A stretch of 28,201 nucleotides of DNA, taken from positions 1 to 28,201 of the forward strand of contig CAJUQN010000026.1 of assembly GCA_910588625.1 (NCBI GenBank), written 5' to 3'. This stretch comes from an uncultured Oscillospiraceae bacterium. GTDB taxonomy: Bacteria; Bacillota; Clostridia; Oscillospirales; Oscillospiraceae. Position 1 is the first letter of the stretch. Each line of letters begins with the position of its first letter. Under the pieces are notes generated by a model, which worked only from the letters and a program-made list of their open reading frames with translations, was not told where the DNA came from and made no database searches. This document shows positions 15,355 to 23,535 of the stretch, piece by piece. The translations under genes and the position numbers were made by a program.

Positions 15355-16221
15355 CTACAAGTCGTCCTTTTTATAATCCCGGAAGCCTTCGCCCAGCACC
15401 TCGTGGGCATCGCACACGATGACGAAGGCGGCGGGGTCGATATCCTTGACGGTAGCCTTGATGGCGGCGATCTCCCTCTGCTTGAAGGCGCACATGAGCA
15501 CATTTTTTTCTGCTCCGGTGTATGCCCCCTGGCCGTGGAGGATGGTGACGCCCCGGTCCAGGTCCTTGACAATGGCGTCGGAGATCTCCTGGTTCTTGTC
15601 GCTGATGATATAGGCCACCTTGGCCGTGTCCATGCCATAGAGCACGCCGTCCATAACAATGGTGGAGATATACAGCGCCACCAGTCCGTACAGCGCGGCA
15701 TACAACGTTTGGAACGTGATGGAAACTGCCACAATTACCGCAAGGTCAATGCCCATCAACAGCTTGCCCATGGGCAGCCAAGCCAGCTTCAGCTTGAGCA
15801 GGCGTGCCATCAAGTCAGTGCCGCCGGTGGTGGCTCCCTGCTGGAACACCAGCCCCAGGGACAGCCCCAGCAGCAGTCCGCCGAAGATGCAAGCCAGCAG
15901 GGGCTCCATGGACTCCCACTCCCGAAGGGGGGTAAGGATGTCGATAAACACTGAGGAAACAAACATAGCGTACAGCGATGACACCAGCAGACGTCCGCCG
16001 ATGAATTTCCAGCCTAAGATAAACAGTGGAATGTTTATCACAATGACCGTAACGCCGATGGGAAAGGCCGGGACCAGATAATTGATGATCTGAGCCACGC
16101 CGGTAATGCCGCCGAAGGCGATGCCGTTAGGCACATAACACCACACAAACCCCAGCGCGTAAACGGCAGAGGCTGCAGTGATGATCAAAACAGGGAGCAG
16201 AGTCTTTTTCAACCGGGCCAT
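15355..16221 (-). CDS. YitT family membrane protein (DUF161 / DUF2179)
   Basis: 288 aa. Five or six hydrophobic helices in the first ~190 residues form the YitT/DUF161 membrane part, including VWCYVPNGIAFGGITGVAQIINYL and FQQGATTGGTDLMARLL. A soluble C-terminal DUF2179 domain of about 80 residues follows (LDRGVTILHGQGAYTGAEKNVL, then a ferredoxin-like fold ending ADP/AFVIVCD). The family is widespread in Firmicutes, often several copies per genome, and its transport substrate is not established. ATG at 16219-16221 with GGAGA upstream. It follows the topoisomerase A subunit by 92 bp on the same strand. Confidence 0.93.
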   Translation of the reverse strand: MARLKKTLLPVLIITAASAVYALGFVWCYVPNGIAFGGITGVAQIINYLVPAFPIGVTVIVINIPLFILGWKFIGGRLLVSSLYAMFVSSVFIDILTPLREWESMEPLLACIFGGLLLGLSLGLVFQQGATTGGTDLMARLLKLKLAWLPMGKLLMGIDLAVIVAVSITFQTLYAALYGLVALYISTIVMDGVLYGMDTAKVAYIISDKNQEISDAIVKDLDRGVTILHGQGAYTGAEKNVLMCAFKQREIAAIKATVKDIDPAAFVIVCDAHEVLGEGFRDYKKDDL

Positions 16222-16266
16222 AGAGCGTCTCCAATCGTTGAAGGATGATAAAAAGTTTCTTTTTGC

Positions 16267-16297
16267 CCCGCTTTTTCTTTAACGAAGAAAAAGCGGG
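16267..16297. repeat. 13-bp inverted repeat between topoisomerase A and yitT genes
   Basis: CCCGCTTTTTCTT (16267-16279) pairs with AAGAAAAAGCGGG (16285-16297). Neither strand has a T tract right after the stem, so it is not a textbook terminator, though it lies just after the minus-strand topoisomerase stop and could slow or partly end transcription. Confidence 0.6.
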
Positions 16298-16313
16298 CCG
16301 CCGGAGGCACGTT

Positions 16314-18566
16314 TTACAGGATGCTCATCTGCTCCTCACCGCGGTCCTCCTCCTTGAGGAGCGCCCCGGCGGCGGGCAGGGAGCGGGCCCGGTACCGGGC
16401 GGGGTTGACGATGTGGGTAGCCGAGAGAGGTTTGGCCCACTCCACGTGGCGCTTGTTCTTCACCGCCATAACGTTGACGCCCTGAGTGCTCCGGGTGGTC
16501 TTGGGCGTGAGGGACGCGGTGTGGAACACCACGCACCGCCCGTCGCTGGACCCTACCGCCATCTCCTGGTCCTCCGAGAGCAGAAGCGCAGACACCAATG
16601 GAAACTTGTCACAGTAAGCCCCGGTGAGCTTTTTCCGCCTGGTCTGAGTCTGGTAAGCGGACAGCTCCACACGGGCCGCCTTGCCATTGTCAAAGAAAAA
16701 CAGCACATGGGCGGAGTAATCCCCCGGCACACAAGCCCATACAAATTTTTCCTCCGGGTCCATGCCCAGCTTGGTGGGCAGGTAATCCCCCAGCACGCTG
16801 GCTTTGGTGTCGTCAAAGTCGGACAGGCGGGTCTTATAGCACTGCTGCTTGTCGGTGAATACCAGCAGCTCGTCCCGGTTGGCGCCCTCCCATTGGAGGA
16901 AAGCGCCGTCCCCTTCTTTATATTTCTGCTCAGAACTCATGCGCAGGGACTGGGGCGTAATCTTCTTAAAGTATCCCTCTTTGGAGATAAATACATTCAC
17001 CGGATAGGAGGGGATCTCCTCCGCCAACCCGGCTTTTTCCTCTGCCGCCTGCTGGTACTCGTAGACGATCTCGGTGCGGCGGGGCACATCATACTTCTTT
17101 TTGACGTTTTTCAGCTCGTCAATGATGATTCCCTTGATACGGCCGGGAGAGTTGATGATGTCTTTGAGGTCGGCGATCTCCTCCTCCAGAGAGGCGGTCT
17201 CCTCCACCCGCCTCAGGATATACTCCTTGTTGATGTTGCGCAAGCGGATATCCGCCACATACTCCGCCTGAATCTGGTCAATCCCGAAGCCAATAATCAG
17301 GTTGGGCACCACCTCGGCCTCCTCCTCCGTCTCCCGGATAATGCGGATGGCCTTGTCGATGTCCAGCAGGATGCGCTTCAAGCCCTTGAGAAGGTGGAGC
17401 TTCTCCTCCTTCTTCCTGCACACGAAGTAGGTCCGCCGCCGCACGCCGTCCATGCGCCAGGCCGTCCACTCGTCCAAAATCTCCCCCACGCCCATGACGC
17501 GGGGCATTCCGGCAATCAGGATGTTGAAGTTGCAGGAAAAGGTATCCTGTAACGGCGTAGCCTGGTACAGACGGGCCATCAGCTTTTCAGGGTCGGCGCC
17601 ACGTTTCAAATCAATGGCAAGCTTCAGACCGTTCAAGTCCGTCTCGTCCCGCATATCGGAGATTTCCCGAACCTTCCCCGCCTTCACCAGCTCCGCCACC
17701 TTGTCCAAGATGGCCTCCACGGTGGTGGAGTAGGGAATTTCGTAAATCTCGATGACGTTGTCTTCTTTGATATAGCGCCATTTCGCCCGCAGCTTGAGGG
17801 GGCCCCGGCCCGTACGGTAGATTTCCGCCAGCACCCCGCCGTCGTACAGGAGCTGGCCGCCGGTGGAAAAGTCCGGGGCCTTCAAAATGCTCATCAGGTC
17901 TGCGCCCGGGTCCTTGAGGTAGGCAATCGTGGCGTCGCACACCTCCCCCAGGTTGAACCCGCACAGGTTGGAGGCCATGCCCACGGCGATGCCCTGGTTG
18001 GCGGCCACCAGCACATTGGGAAAGGTGGTGGGCAGCAGGGTGGGCTCCATCAGCTTGCCGTCGTAGTTGGGCACGAGGTCCACCGCGTCCTGGTCGATGT
18101 CCCGGAACAGCTCCTGACAGATAGGGTCCAGCCGCACCTCGGTATAGCGGGACGCCGCCCAGGCCATGTCCCGGGAGTACACCTTGCCGAAGTTGCCCTT
18201 GGAGTCCACCAGCGGGTGCAGCAGGGCGTCGTAGCCCCTGGACAGGCGAACCATGGTGTCGTAAATGGCCGCGTCACTGTGGGGGTTCAGTTTCATGGTT
18301 GCCCCGACGACGTTGGCGGACTTGGTGCGGTTCCCTCCCAGCAGCTTCATCTGGTACATTGTGTACAGCAGCTTGCGGTGGGAGGGCTTAAAGCCATCAA
18401 TCTCAGGAATGGCCCGGGAGACGATGACGGACATGGCGTAGGGCATATAGTTCAACTCCAGCGTCTCGGTGATGGGCTGCTCCAGCACCTGGGCCCGCAG
18501 GCCCATGACGTTGGGGTTGTCTACCTTTTTCGGGCCCTTCTGCTCGGAGGTCTTTTTCTTAGCCAA
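16314..18566 (-). CDS. type IIA DNA topoisomerase subunit A (ParC/GyrA family, divergent)
   Basis: 750 aa. The breakage-reunion domain contains MPYAMSVIVSRAIPEIDGFKP (~41-61), HRKLLYTM, and the catalytic Tyr141 in AASRYTEVRL. The C-terminal part (about 520-750) has irregular beta-pinwheel blades, and no GyrA box (QRRGGKG) is seen, favouring a topoisomerase IV-like decatenating role over gyrase. The quinolone-contact helix reads NPHSDAAIYD. The position equal to E. coli GyrA Ser83 is Ala99 and Gly81 is Ser97, while the Asp87 equivalent is kept (Asp103). The start is TTG 18564-18566 with TGAGGA 9 nt upstream; the next Met is at residue 21. Its B subunit is two genes upstream on the same strand. 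Confidence 0.93.
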   Translation of the reverse strand: MAKKKTSEQKGPKKVDNPNVMGLRAQVLEQPITETLELNYMPYAMSVIVSRAIPEIDGFKPSHRKLLYTMYQMKLLGGNRTKSANVVGATMKLNPHSDAAIYDTMVRLSRGYDALLHPLVDSKGNFGKVYSRDMAWAASRYTEVRLDPICQELFRDIDQDAVDLVPNYDGKLMEPTLLPTTFPNVLVAANQGIAVGMASNLCGFNLGEVCDATIAYLKDPGADLMSILKAPDFSTGGQLLYDGGVLAEIYRTGRGPLKLRAKWRYIKEDNVIEIYEIPYSTTVEAILDKVAELVKAGKVREISDMRDETDLNGLKLAIDLKRGADPEKLMARLYQATPLQDTFSCNFNILIAGMPRVMGVGEILDEWTAWRMDGVRRRTYFVCRKKEEKLHLLKGLKRILLDIDKAIRIIRETEEEAEVVPNLIIGFGIDQIQAEYVADIRLRNINKEYILRRVEETASLEEEIADLKDIINSPGRIKGIIIDELKNVKKKYDVPRRTEIVYEYQQAAEEKAGLAEEIPSYPVNVFISKEGYFKKITPQSLRMSSEQKYKEGDGAFLQWEGANRDELLVFTDKQQCYKTRLSDFDDTKASVLGDYLPTKLGMDPEEKFVWACVPGDYSAHVLFFFDNGKAARVELSAYQTQTRRKKLTGAYCDKFPLVSALLLSEDQEMAVGSSDGRCVVFHTASLTPKTTRSTQGVNVMAVKNKRHVEWAKPLSATHIVNPARYRARSLPAAGALLKEEDRGEEQMSIL

Positions 18567-18735
18567 TAGGATCAGTCCTCATTTCAGGATATGCCCCCGC
18601 CTGCCAAATGGGGCCCCCACAAAGCCGCCCCTCCAGCTTTGTGGGGAGAGGAGGGGCGGCGTAATGAGTGAGCTTTCGCTGAAGGCGGAAGCGAGGGATA
18701 TGGAGCCCGCCCCGACGAGGCGGGGACGAAAAAGC
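18567..18735. repeat. structured intergenic repeat region
   Basis: 169 bp between the topoisomerase A gene and the stalk protein gene hold several dyads. CCCCACAAAGC (18615-18625) pairs with GCTTTGTGGGG (18636-18646). GCCGCCCCTCC (18624-18634) pairs with GGAGGGGCGGC (18650-18660). A GC-rich dyad CCCGCC-ccgacga-GGCGGG lies near 18706-18723. The first two interleave and share two bases, so they are mutually exclusive or pseudoknot-like. No ORF is supported here. The dyad nearest the stalk gene may terminate its transcript. Confidence 0.65.
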
Positions 18736-20493
18736 TCAGGGATTCAACAGCTCGGCGCCGTTGTCCACGTCCACGATGGTGGACCCTCCGGGCGGCTCGC
18801 TCAGGGGCTTGTCGGCGGTGGCCTTCTGGGTCTGGGCAGCCTCCAGCTTCATCTCGCCCAGGTTGGCGATGTGGCAGTTCATGTTCATGGCGACGTTCCC
18901 GGCGGACTGCTTCACGTCCATGGTGATCTTCATGCCGGGTACGCCGGTCTGGGCCGCTGTCTCCATTACGCAGGTCATGTCGGTGGCGCCCTTGCTGTCC
19001 ACCTTCATAGTAATCTTGTACTCCTTAAAGGCAGACTTGACCGTCTCTATGTCATCCGCATCAAGGCCCATGCCCTCGTACAGCCCCATCAGGGAGTCCA
19101 GGTCGATGGTCAGGGTGGAGGCGCCGCCGGAGGTAGTGAACTTGTCATCGCCATACAGGGTGTTGAGCGCCTCCACCATCTCCATGGCGGAACTCCACTC
19201 GGTGACGCTCACGCAGGGCATGGACTGGGTCAGTACCTTGCCGATGGTGGTGTCGCCCGCCTGGGCAAAGGCCAGCTGACCCCAGTCCGCGCCCAGGTCC
19301 GCGGCCAGCCACACATTGTCCTCCCCGGCCAGCTCATCCAGCGCCGCCGCCCGGAACCAGACGGAGCCGTCACGGGTCAGAATGATCTCCATGTCCTCCA
19401 GCCCGTCCATCACGGTGTGGAACAGGCCGGCGTACTCCTCAAAGTCGGCCCCGTACAGGTCGGTGAACACCTTTTCCAAATCGCTCAGCGCGTTGTCGGA
19501 CAGCTTGAGGGACAGGCTGGCGCTGGCGGCATCGGTGTTGAAAATCTGCTTTCCAGTGAGGTCGGCCTTGTAGGTCTTGCTGCCGTTGAGGGTGTCAAAG
19601 AGGTTGAGGGTGAGATTTTCCTTTACGTCAGCAAGGTAGTTTTTGCCCTCCTCCATGCCCGCGCTCTTGTTGGCCTGCACCTTGTTGAGAATCGTGAAGC
19701 TCTTATCGATCTCCGCCGCCAGGGCGTCCCGGTCCAGCAGGATGGCCGTCTGATAGGCGTTATCCCAGCCCACGTCGTAGCCCAGAGTCTGGGCGGTGAA
19801 GCGCACAGGGACGTAGGTACGGCCATTCTTTACATAGGCGGCAATGGGCATCGTCACCCATTCAGTCTTGAATTCGCCGTCTCCGGGGTTTTGGCGCTCC
19901 ACATCCACATTGGCATCGTGCATCTCAAAGGTCATGGTCACATCGCCAACGGTGCAAGCGACTTTGTCCCCGTCAACCTTGACCTCGCCGCCCATGGCCT
20001 CCACCAGCGCTCGGACAGGCGCCATGACGGAGCCTTCGTTGGTCACCTCGGGGGCGGCGTCGGGGAACTTGATGTATTCGCCGTTGACCATCACGCCCAC
20101 CTGGCCGGGCACGCCGCCCAGGGCCTTTTTCATCTCGTCCCGACGCTCCTTGAGATTCTGCTCCAAAACCTCGTCGAAATAGTTGTCCCAGTCAATGTCA
20201 TCCAGACTCGGGATGTCCAGGCCGCTGAAATCAATGGGGCCGCTGGTGATGATGGACGTAGGGCCGTCCGCGCCGCCGATGATGCCCAGGACCGCATCAT
20301 TGGTTGCCTCCGGCAGGAACGCGCTGATGGGAATGGCCTCCCCCGGCGTGTAGACGGGCGCCGCTTCGCCGTTCACAAAGTAACCGGCGCCACCGTCCAC
20401 CGGGGCCGGACCGTCTGGGCCGTCCGCGAAGGCGGGAACCGCCAGGGACGCAGCCATCATCACAGACAACAGGATTGCCAGCAGTTTTTTCAT
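18736..20493 (-). CDS. secreted stalk-domain (copper amine oxidase N-like) protein
   Basis: 585 aa with a Sec signal peptide (MKKLLAILLSVMMAASLAVPAFA). A copper amine oxidase N-terminal/stalk domain spans about residues 110-245 (VMVNGEYIKF, VMAPVRALVEAMGGEV, NGRTYVPVRFTAQTLGYDVGWDN). The remaining ~340 residues are a repeat-poor, Asp- and Lys-rich region with alternating strands, without recognisable catalytic motifs. Stalk domains are wall-associated modules of secreted Firmicute proteins; no copper oxidase domain is present. ATG 20491-20493 follows AAAGGAGGAAA. It lies between the topoisomerase B and A genes on the same strand, a position that splits that pair. Confidence 0.88.
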   Translation of the reverse strand: MKKLLAILLSVMMAASLAVPAFADGPDGPAPVDGGAGYFVNGEAAPVYTPGEAIPISAFLPEATNDAVLGIIGGADGPTSIITSGPIDFSGLDIPSLDDIDWDNYFDEVLEQNLKERRDEMKKALGGVPGQVGVMVNGEYIKFPDAAPEVTNEGSVMAPVRALVEAMGGEVKVDGDKVACTVGDVTMTFEMHDANVDVERQNPGDGEFKTEWVTMPIAAYVKNGRTYVPVRFTAQTLGYDVGWDNAYQTAILLDRDALAAEIDKSFTILNKVQANKSAGMEEGKNYLADVKENLTLNLFDTLNGSKTYKADLTGKQIFNTDAASASLSLKLSDNALSDLEKVFTDLYGADFEEYAGLFHTVMDGLEDMEIILTRDGSVWFRAAALDELAGEDNVWLAADLGADWGQLAFAQAGDTTIGKVLTQSMPCVSVTEWSSAMEMVEALNTLYGDDKFTTSGGASTLTIDLDSLMGLYEGMGLDADDIETVKSAFKEYKITMKVDSKGATDMTCVMETAAQTGVPGMKITMDVKQSAGNVAMNMNCHIANLGEMKLEAAQTQKATADKPLSEPPGGSTIVDVDNGAELLNP

Positions 20494-20561
20494 GATGTTT
20501 TCCTCCTTTAGCGTGTTTGAACCTCTATTTTTTCGCCGTGCCAGCGGCGAAGGGCACTGGT

Positions 20562-22550
20562 TCAAGAGATATCCGCCATATCCAGATACTTGTAACCGCT
20601 GTCGGCGATGTGGTCCTTCCGGCCCTGGAGATTGTCCCCCAGCAGCAGATCGAACACCTCCGCCGTCCGCTCCACGTCCTCCGGCATGACCTTGATGAGC
20701 CGCCGGGTCTCCGGGTTCATGGTGGTCAGCCACATCATCTCCGGCTCGTTCTCGCCCAGGCCCTTGGAACGCTGGACGTCGTATTTTTTGCCCTCCAGAG
20801 AGGCTACGATGTCATTTTTCTCCCGGTCTGAGTAGGCAAACCAGGTTTTTTCCTTGCAAGTAATCTCGTACAGGGGGGACTCGGCGATGTAGACATACCC
20901 TTTGTCGATCAGGGTAGGCGTCAGGCGGTAGAGCATGGTCAGCACCAGGGTGCGGATCTGGAAGCCGTCCACGTCGCCGTCGGTGCAGATGACCACCTTA
21001 TTCCAGCGCAGATTGTCCAGGTCGAAAGCGTTCAGATCTTTGACGTGCTTGTCCTTGACCTCCACCCCGCAGCCGATGACCTTTAGCAGGTCGGTGATGA
21101 TCTCGCTTTTGAAAATGCGGGCGTAATCCGCCTTCAAGCAGTTTAAAATTTTGCCGCGGATGGGCATGATGCCCTGAAATTCCGCATCCCGCCCCAGTTT
21201 GACGCTGCCCAGGGCGGAGTCGCCCTCCACGATGTAGAGCTCCCGGCGGTCCACGTCGCGGGTGCGGCAGTCCACGAACTTCTGCACCCGGTTGGAGATG
21301 TCCACCGAGCCGGACAGCTTCTTCTTGATGCCCAGGCGGGTCTTTTCCGCCGTCTCCCGGGAACGCTTGTTTACCAGCACTTGTCCGGCGATCTTCTCCG
21401 CGTCCATAGGGTTTTCGATGAAGTAGACCTCGAACTGGGAGCGGAGAAAGTCGGTCATGGCCTCCTGGACGAACTTGTTGGTGATGGATTTTTTGGTCTG
21501 GTTCTCATAGCTGGTCTGGGTGGAGAAGTTGTTGGACACCAGCACCAGCGCGTCCTGGATGTCGTTGAAGGTGACCTTGCTCTCGTTTTTCTGATACTTG
21601 CCGTTCTGCTTGAGCCAGCCGTCGATGGCGGACACAAAGGCGGAGCGCATGGCCTTTTCCGGCGAACCGCCGTGCTCCAGCCAGGAGGAATTGTGGTAGT
21701 GCTCGATGACCTGCACCCGGTTGGAGAAGCAGAAGGCCACCGACAGCTTTACCTTGTAATCCGCCTTGTCCGCCCGATCCCTGCCCCGGCGCTCCGTCTG
21801 CCAGAATACGGGGGCGGTGAGAGGGTCCTCCCCGGCCAGCTCTGTGACGTAGTCGATGATGCCGTTCTCGTAGCGGAAATCGGCGGTCTCGAACTTTCCG
21901 CCGGTCTGGTTCCGGAAGCGGAAGGCCACCCCGGCATTGACCACCGCCTGACGCTTCATCACGTCGGTGTAGTAGTCCACGGGGATGTCGATGTCGGTAA
22001 ACACGTCCAGGTCGGGCTTCCAGTGGAATTTGGAGCCGGTCTTTTTCCGGTCGGCGGGTTCCTTTTTCATCTCGCCCACAATCTCGCCCTTCTCGAAGTG
22101 GAGGGTGTACTTGAAGCCGTCCCGGTAGATCACCGCGTCAAAGTACTCGCTGGCGTACTGGGTGGCGCAGGAGCCCAGGCCGTTGAGGCCCAGGGAGTAC
22201 TCGTAGTTGTCCCCGTCGCCGTCTTTGTACTTGCCGCCGGCGTAGAGCTCGCAGAACACCAGCTCCCAGTTGTAGCGGCCCTCGGCCTCGTTCCAGTCCA
22301 CCGGGCAGCCCCGGCCAAAGTCCTCCACCTCGATGGACTTGTCCTCGTATCGGGTGACGGTGATGAGGTCGCCGTGACCCTCCCGGGCCTCGTCGATGGC
22401 GTTGGAGAGGATTTCAAAGACCGCGTGCTCACAGCCCTCCAGGCCGTCGGAGCCGAAAATGACGCCAGGGCGCTTGCGCACCCGGTCGGCCCCCTTGAGG
22501 GAAGAGATGGAGTCGTTGCCGTACTGCTGTTTTGGTGTGGACCTTGCCAT
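20562..22550 (-). CDS. type IIA DNA topoisomerase subunit B (ParE/GyrB family, divergent)
   Basis: 662 aa. The GHKL ATPase domain has EILSNAIDEA (Mg/ATP Asn-Asp), EVEDFGRGCPVD, and LGLNGLGSCATQYAS in place of the usual GGLHGVG lid. A transducer domain follows. The TOPRIM domain has YIVEGDSALGS and the metal motif as TDGDVDGFQIRTL, where the common forms are DADVDG and HIRTL. The C-terminal segment is RSKGLGENEPEMMW. These substitutions put it in a separate subfamily that I associate with a second topoisomerase in clostridia, not canonical GyrB. ATG 22548-22550 has AAGAGGTG upstream; an earlier in-frame Met lacks an RBS. It pairs with the A subunit at 16314-18566. Confidence 0.92.
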   Translation of the reverse strand: MARSTPKQQYGNDSISSLKGADRVRKRPGVIFGSDGLEGCEHAVFEILSNAIDEAREGHGDLITVTRYEDKSIEVEDFGRGCPVDWNEAEGRYNWELVFCELYAGGKYKDGDGDNYEYSLGLNGLGSCATQYASEYFDAVIYRDGFKYTLHFEKGEIVGEMKKEPADRKKTGSKFHWKPDLDVFTDIDIPVDYYTDVMKRQAVVNAGVAFRFRNQTGGKFETADFRYENGIIDYVTELAGEDPLTAPVFWQTERRGRDRADKADYKVKLSVAFCFSNRVQVIEHYHNSSWLEHGGSPEKAMRSAFVSAIDGWLKQNGKYQKNESKVTFNDIQDALVLVSNNFSTQTSYENQTKKSITNKFVQEAMTDFLRSQFEVYFIENPMDAEKIAGQVLVNKRSRETAEKTRLGIKKKLSGSVDISNRVQKFVDCRTRDVDRRELYIVEGDSALGSVKLGRDAEFQGIMPIRGKILNCLKADYARIFKSEIITDLLKVIGCGVEVKDKHVKDLNAFDLDNLRWNKVVICTDGDVDGFQIRTLVLTMLYRLTPTLIDKGYVYIAESPLYEITCKEKTWFAYSDREKNDIVASLEGKKYDVQRSKGLGENEPEMMWLTTMNPETRRLIKVMPEDVERTAEVFDLLLGDNLQGRKDHIADSGYKYLDMADIS

Positions 22551-22669
22551 AGCTGCACCTCTTATTTTTGTTTTCCCCAAATGGGAAGAAAATGTCGAAT
22601 TGGGACGGATGGCGGCGGAAAGCGCCCCGTCCGGGGCCCTGGTCGGGCCTTAATGATCCTTAATGATAT

Positions 22670-22699
22670 AGTATACCGCAAAATGGGAGGAAACGTCAA
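22670..22699 (-). promoter_or_regulatory. promoter of the topoisomerase B gene
   Basis: On the minus strand TTGACG (22699-22694) and TATACT (22675-22670) are separated by 18 bp, about 120 bp before the start codon. The leader carries a short direct repeat ATTAAGG-atc-ATTAAGG right after the -10 box. Confidence 0.7.
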
Positions 22700-22732
22700 G
22701 GGCAGGCAATAGGTAGAATCCCGCAAAACCTC

Positions 22733-22761
22733 TTGCAATCTGCCGCCACATAGGGTATAAT
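22733..22761 (+). promoter_or_regulatory. efp promoter
   Basis: TTGCAA (22733-22738) and a perfect TATAAT (22756-22761) with a 17-bp spacer, about 55 bp before the efp start. It is divergent from the topoisomerase promoter. Confidence 0.9.
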
Positions 22762-22816
22762 ACATTGACTTATTTCTTCTGAAACTATAAATTTTCGATA
22801 TTGGAGGACGATACCA

Positions 22817-23386
22817 ATGGCAATGATTACAGCAGGCGACTTCCGCAACGGCAAGACCTTTGAGATGGACGGCAAGGTGATGCAGGTCATCGAGTTCCAG
22901 CACGTCAAGCCCGGCAAGGGCGCCGCTTTCGTGCGTACCAAGATGAAGAATGTGGTCACCGGCGCCGTCACCGAGACTTCCTTCAACCCCACCGCCAAAT
23001 TCGAGGAAGCCTTCGTGGACCGCAAGGACATGGAGTACAGCTACAATGACGGCGACCTGTACTACTTCATGGACCCGGAGTCCTATGAGCTGGTGCCGAT
23101 CAACAAGGACGTGCTGGGCGACAACTTCAAGTTTGTCAAGGAGAACATGGTGTGCAAGATCATGTCCTACAAGGGCAGCGTGTTCGGTGTGGAGCCCCCC
23201 AACTTCGTGGAGCTGGAGGTCACCGAATCCGACCCCGGGGTGAAGGGCGACACCGCCACTAACGTGACCAAGCCCGCCATCCTGGAGACCGGCGCGGAGA
23301 TCAAAGTGCCCTTGTTCATCAATCCCGGCGACAAGATCCGCATCGACACCCGCACCGGCGAGTATCTGGAGCGCTGCAAGGGCTGA
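22817..23386 (+). CDS. efp: elongation factor P
   Basis: 189 aa, standard EF-P length. It has three OB-like domains: a KOW-like N-terminus (MITAGDFRNGKTFEMDGKVMQVIEFQHVKPGKG) with the tip loop HVKPGKGAAF carrying the Lys that is modified in many bacteria, the central OB domain (MEYSYNDGDLYYFMDPESYE), and a C-terminal domain with VTESDPGVKGDTATNVTKPA ending in GDKIRIDTRTGEYLERCKG. It rescues ribosomes stalled at polyproline. GGAGGACG lies before ATG 22817. The modifying enzyme, if any, is not in the window. The CD1247-like gene follows 149 bp downstream. Confidence 0.98.
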   Translation: MAMITAGDFRNGKTFEMDGKVMQVIEFQHVKPGKGAAFVRTKMKNVVTGAVTETSFNPTAKFEEAFVDRKDMEYSYNDGDLYYFMDPESYELVPINKDVLGDNFKFVKENMVCKIMSYKGSVFGVEPPNFVELEVTESDPGVKGDTATNVTKPAILETGAEIKVPLFINPGDKIRIDTRTGEYLERCKG

Positions 23387-23463
23387 TGCCTTCGGTGGCT
23401 TCCTTTTTTCTTTGATAAGCAAGAAGGAAGTGAAAAAAGAAACTTTTATATTTTGTGGATTGA

Positions 23464-23513
23464 TTATGCTGCGCAGCCGTTAGACAGTTGTTTGCAAACG
23501 GTGCGCAGCATAA
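23464..23513. repeat. 17-bp stem inverted repeat in the leader of the CD1247-like gene
   Basis: TTATGCTGCGCA-g-CCGTT pairs with AACGG-TGCGCAGCATAA around a 15-nt loop, giving a nearly perfect 17-bp stem with one bulge. It sits 8 nt before the GGAGGG of the next gene and has no T tract on either strand, so it is more likely a leader structure, processing site or DNA-level repeat than a terminator. The interval 23387-23463 also has a weak dyad CTTCCTT/AAGGAAG (23399-23430). Confidence 0.75.
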
Positions 23514-23535
23514 GCAACGTTAAGGAGGGTATTTG

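Noticed and set aside
18615..18660. Functional H-type RNA pseudoknot
   Set aside because: The arm order fits, but the loops are 0-3 nt against 11-bp stems, so both full stems cannot form together; kept only as alternative structures.
18469..20511. 680-codon plus frame opposite the stalk-domain gene
   Set aside because: Starts inside the topoisomerase gene and crosses a structured repeat region; no RBS.
21381..22712. 443-codon plus frame opposite topoisomerase B
   Set aside because: Shadow of a conserved gene; also crosses its promoter.
22562..23422. Minus frame opposite efp
   Set aside because: Antisense of a universally conserved gene, without RBS or family resemblance.
23399..23430. Intrinsic terminator after efp
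   Set aside because: The stem is only 7 bp plus a bulged 3-bp extension and no T run follows; not strong enough to call.
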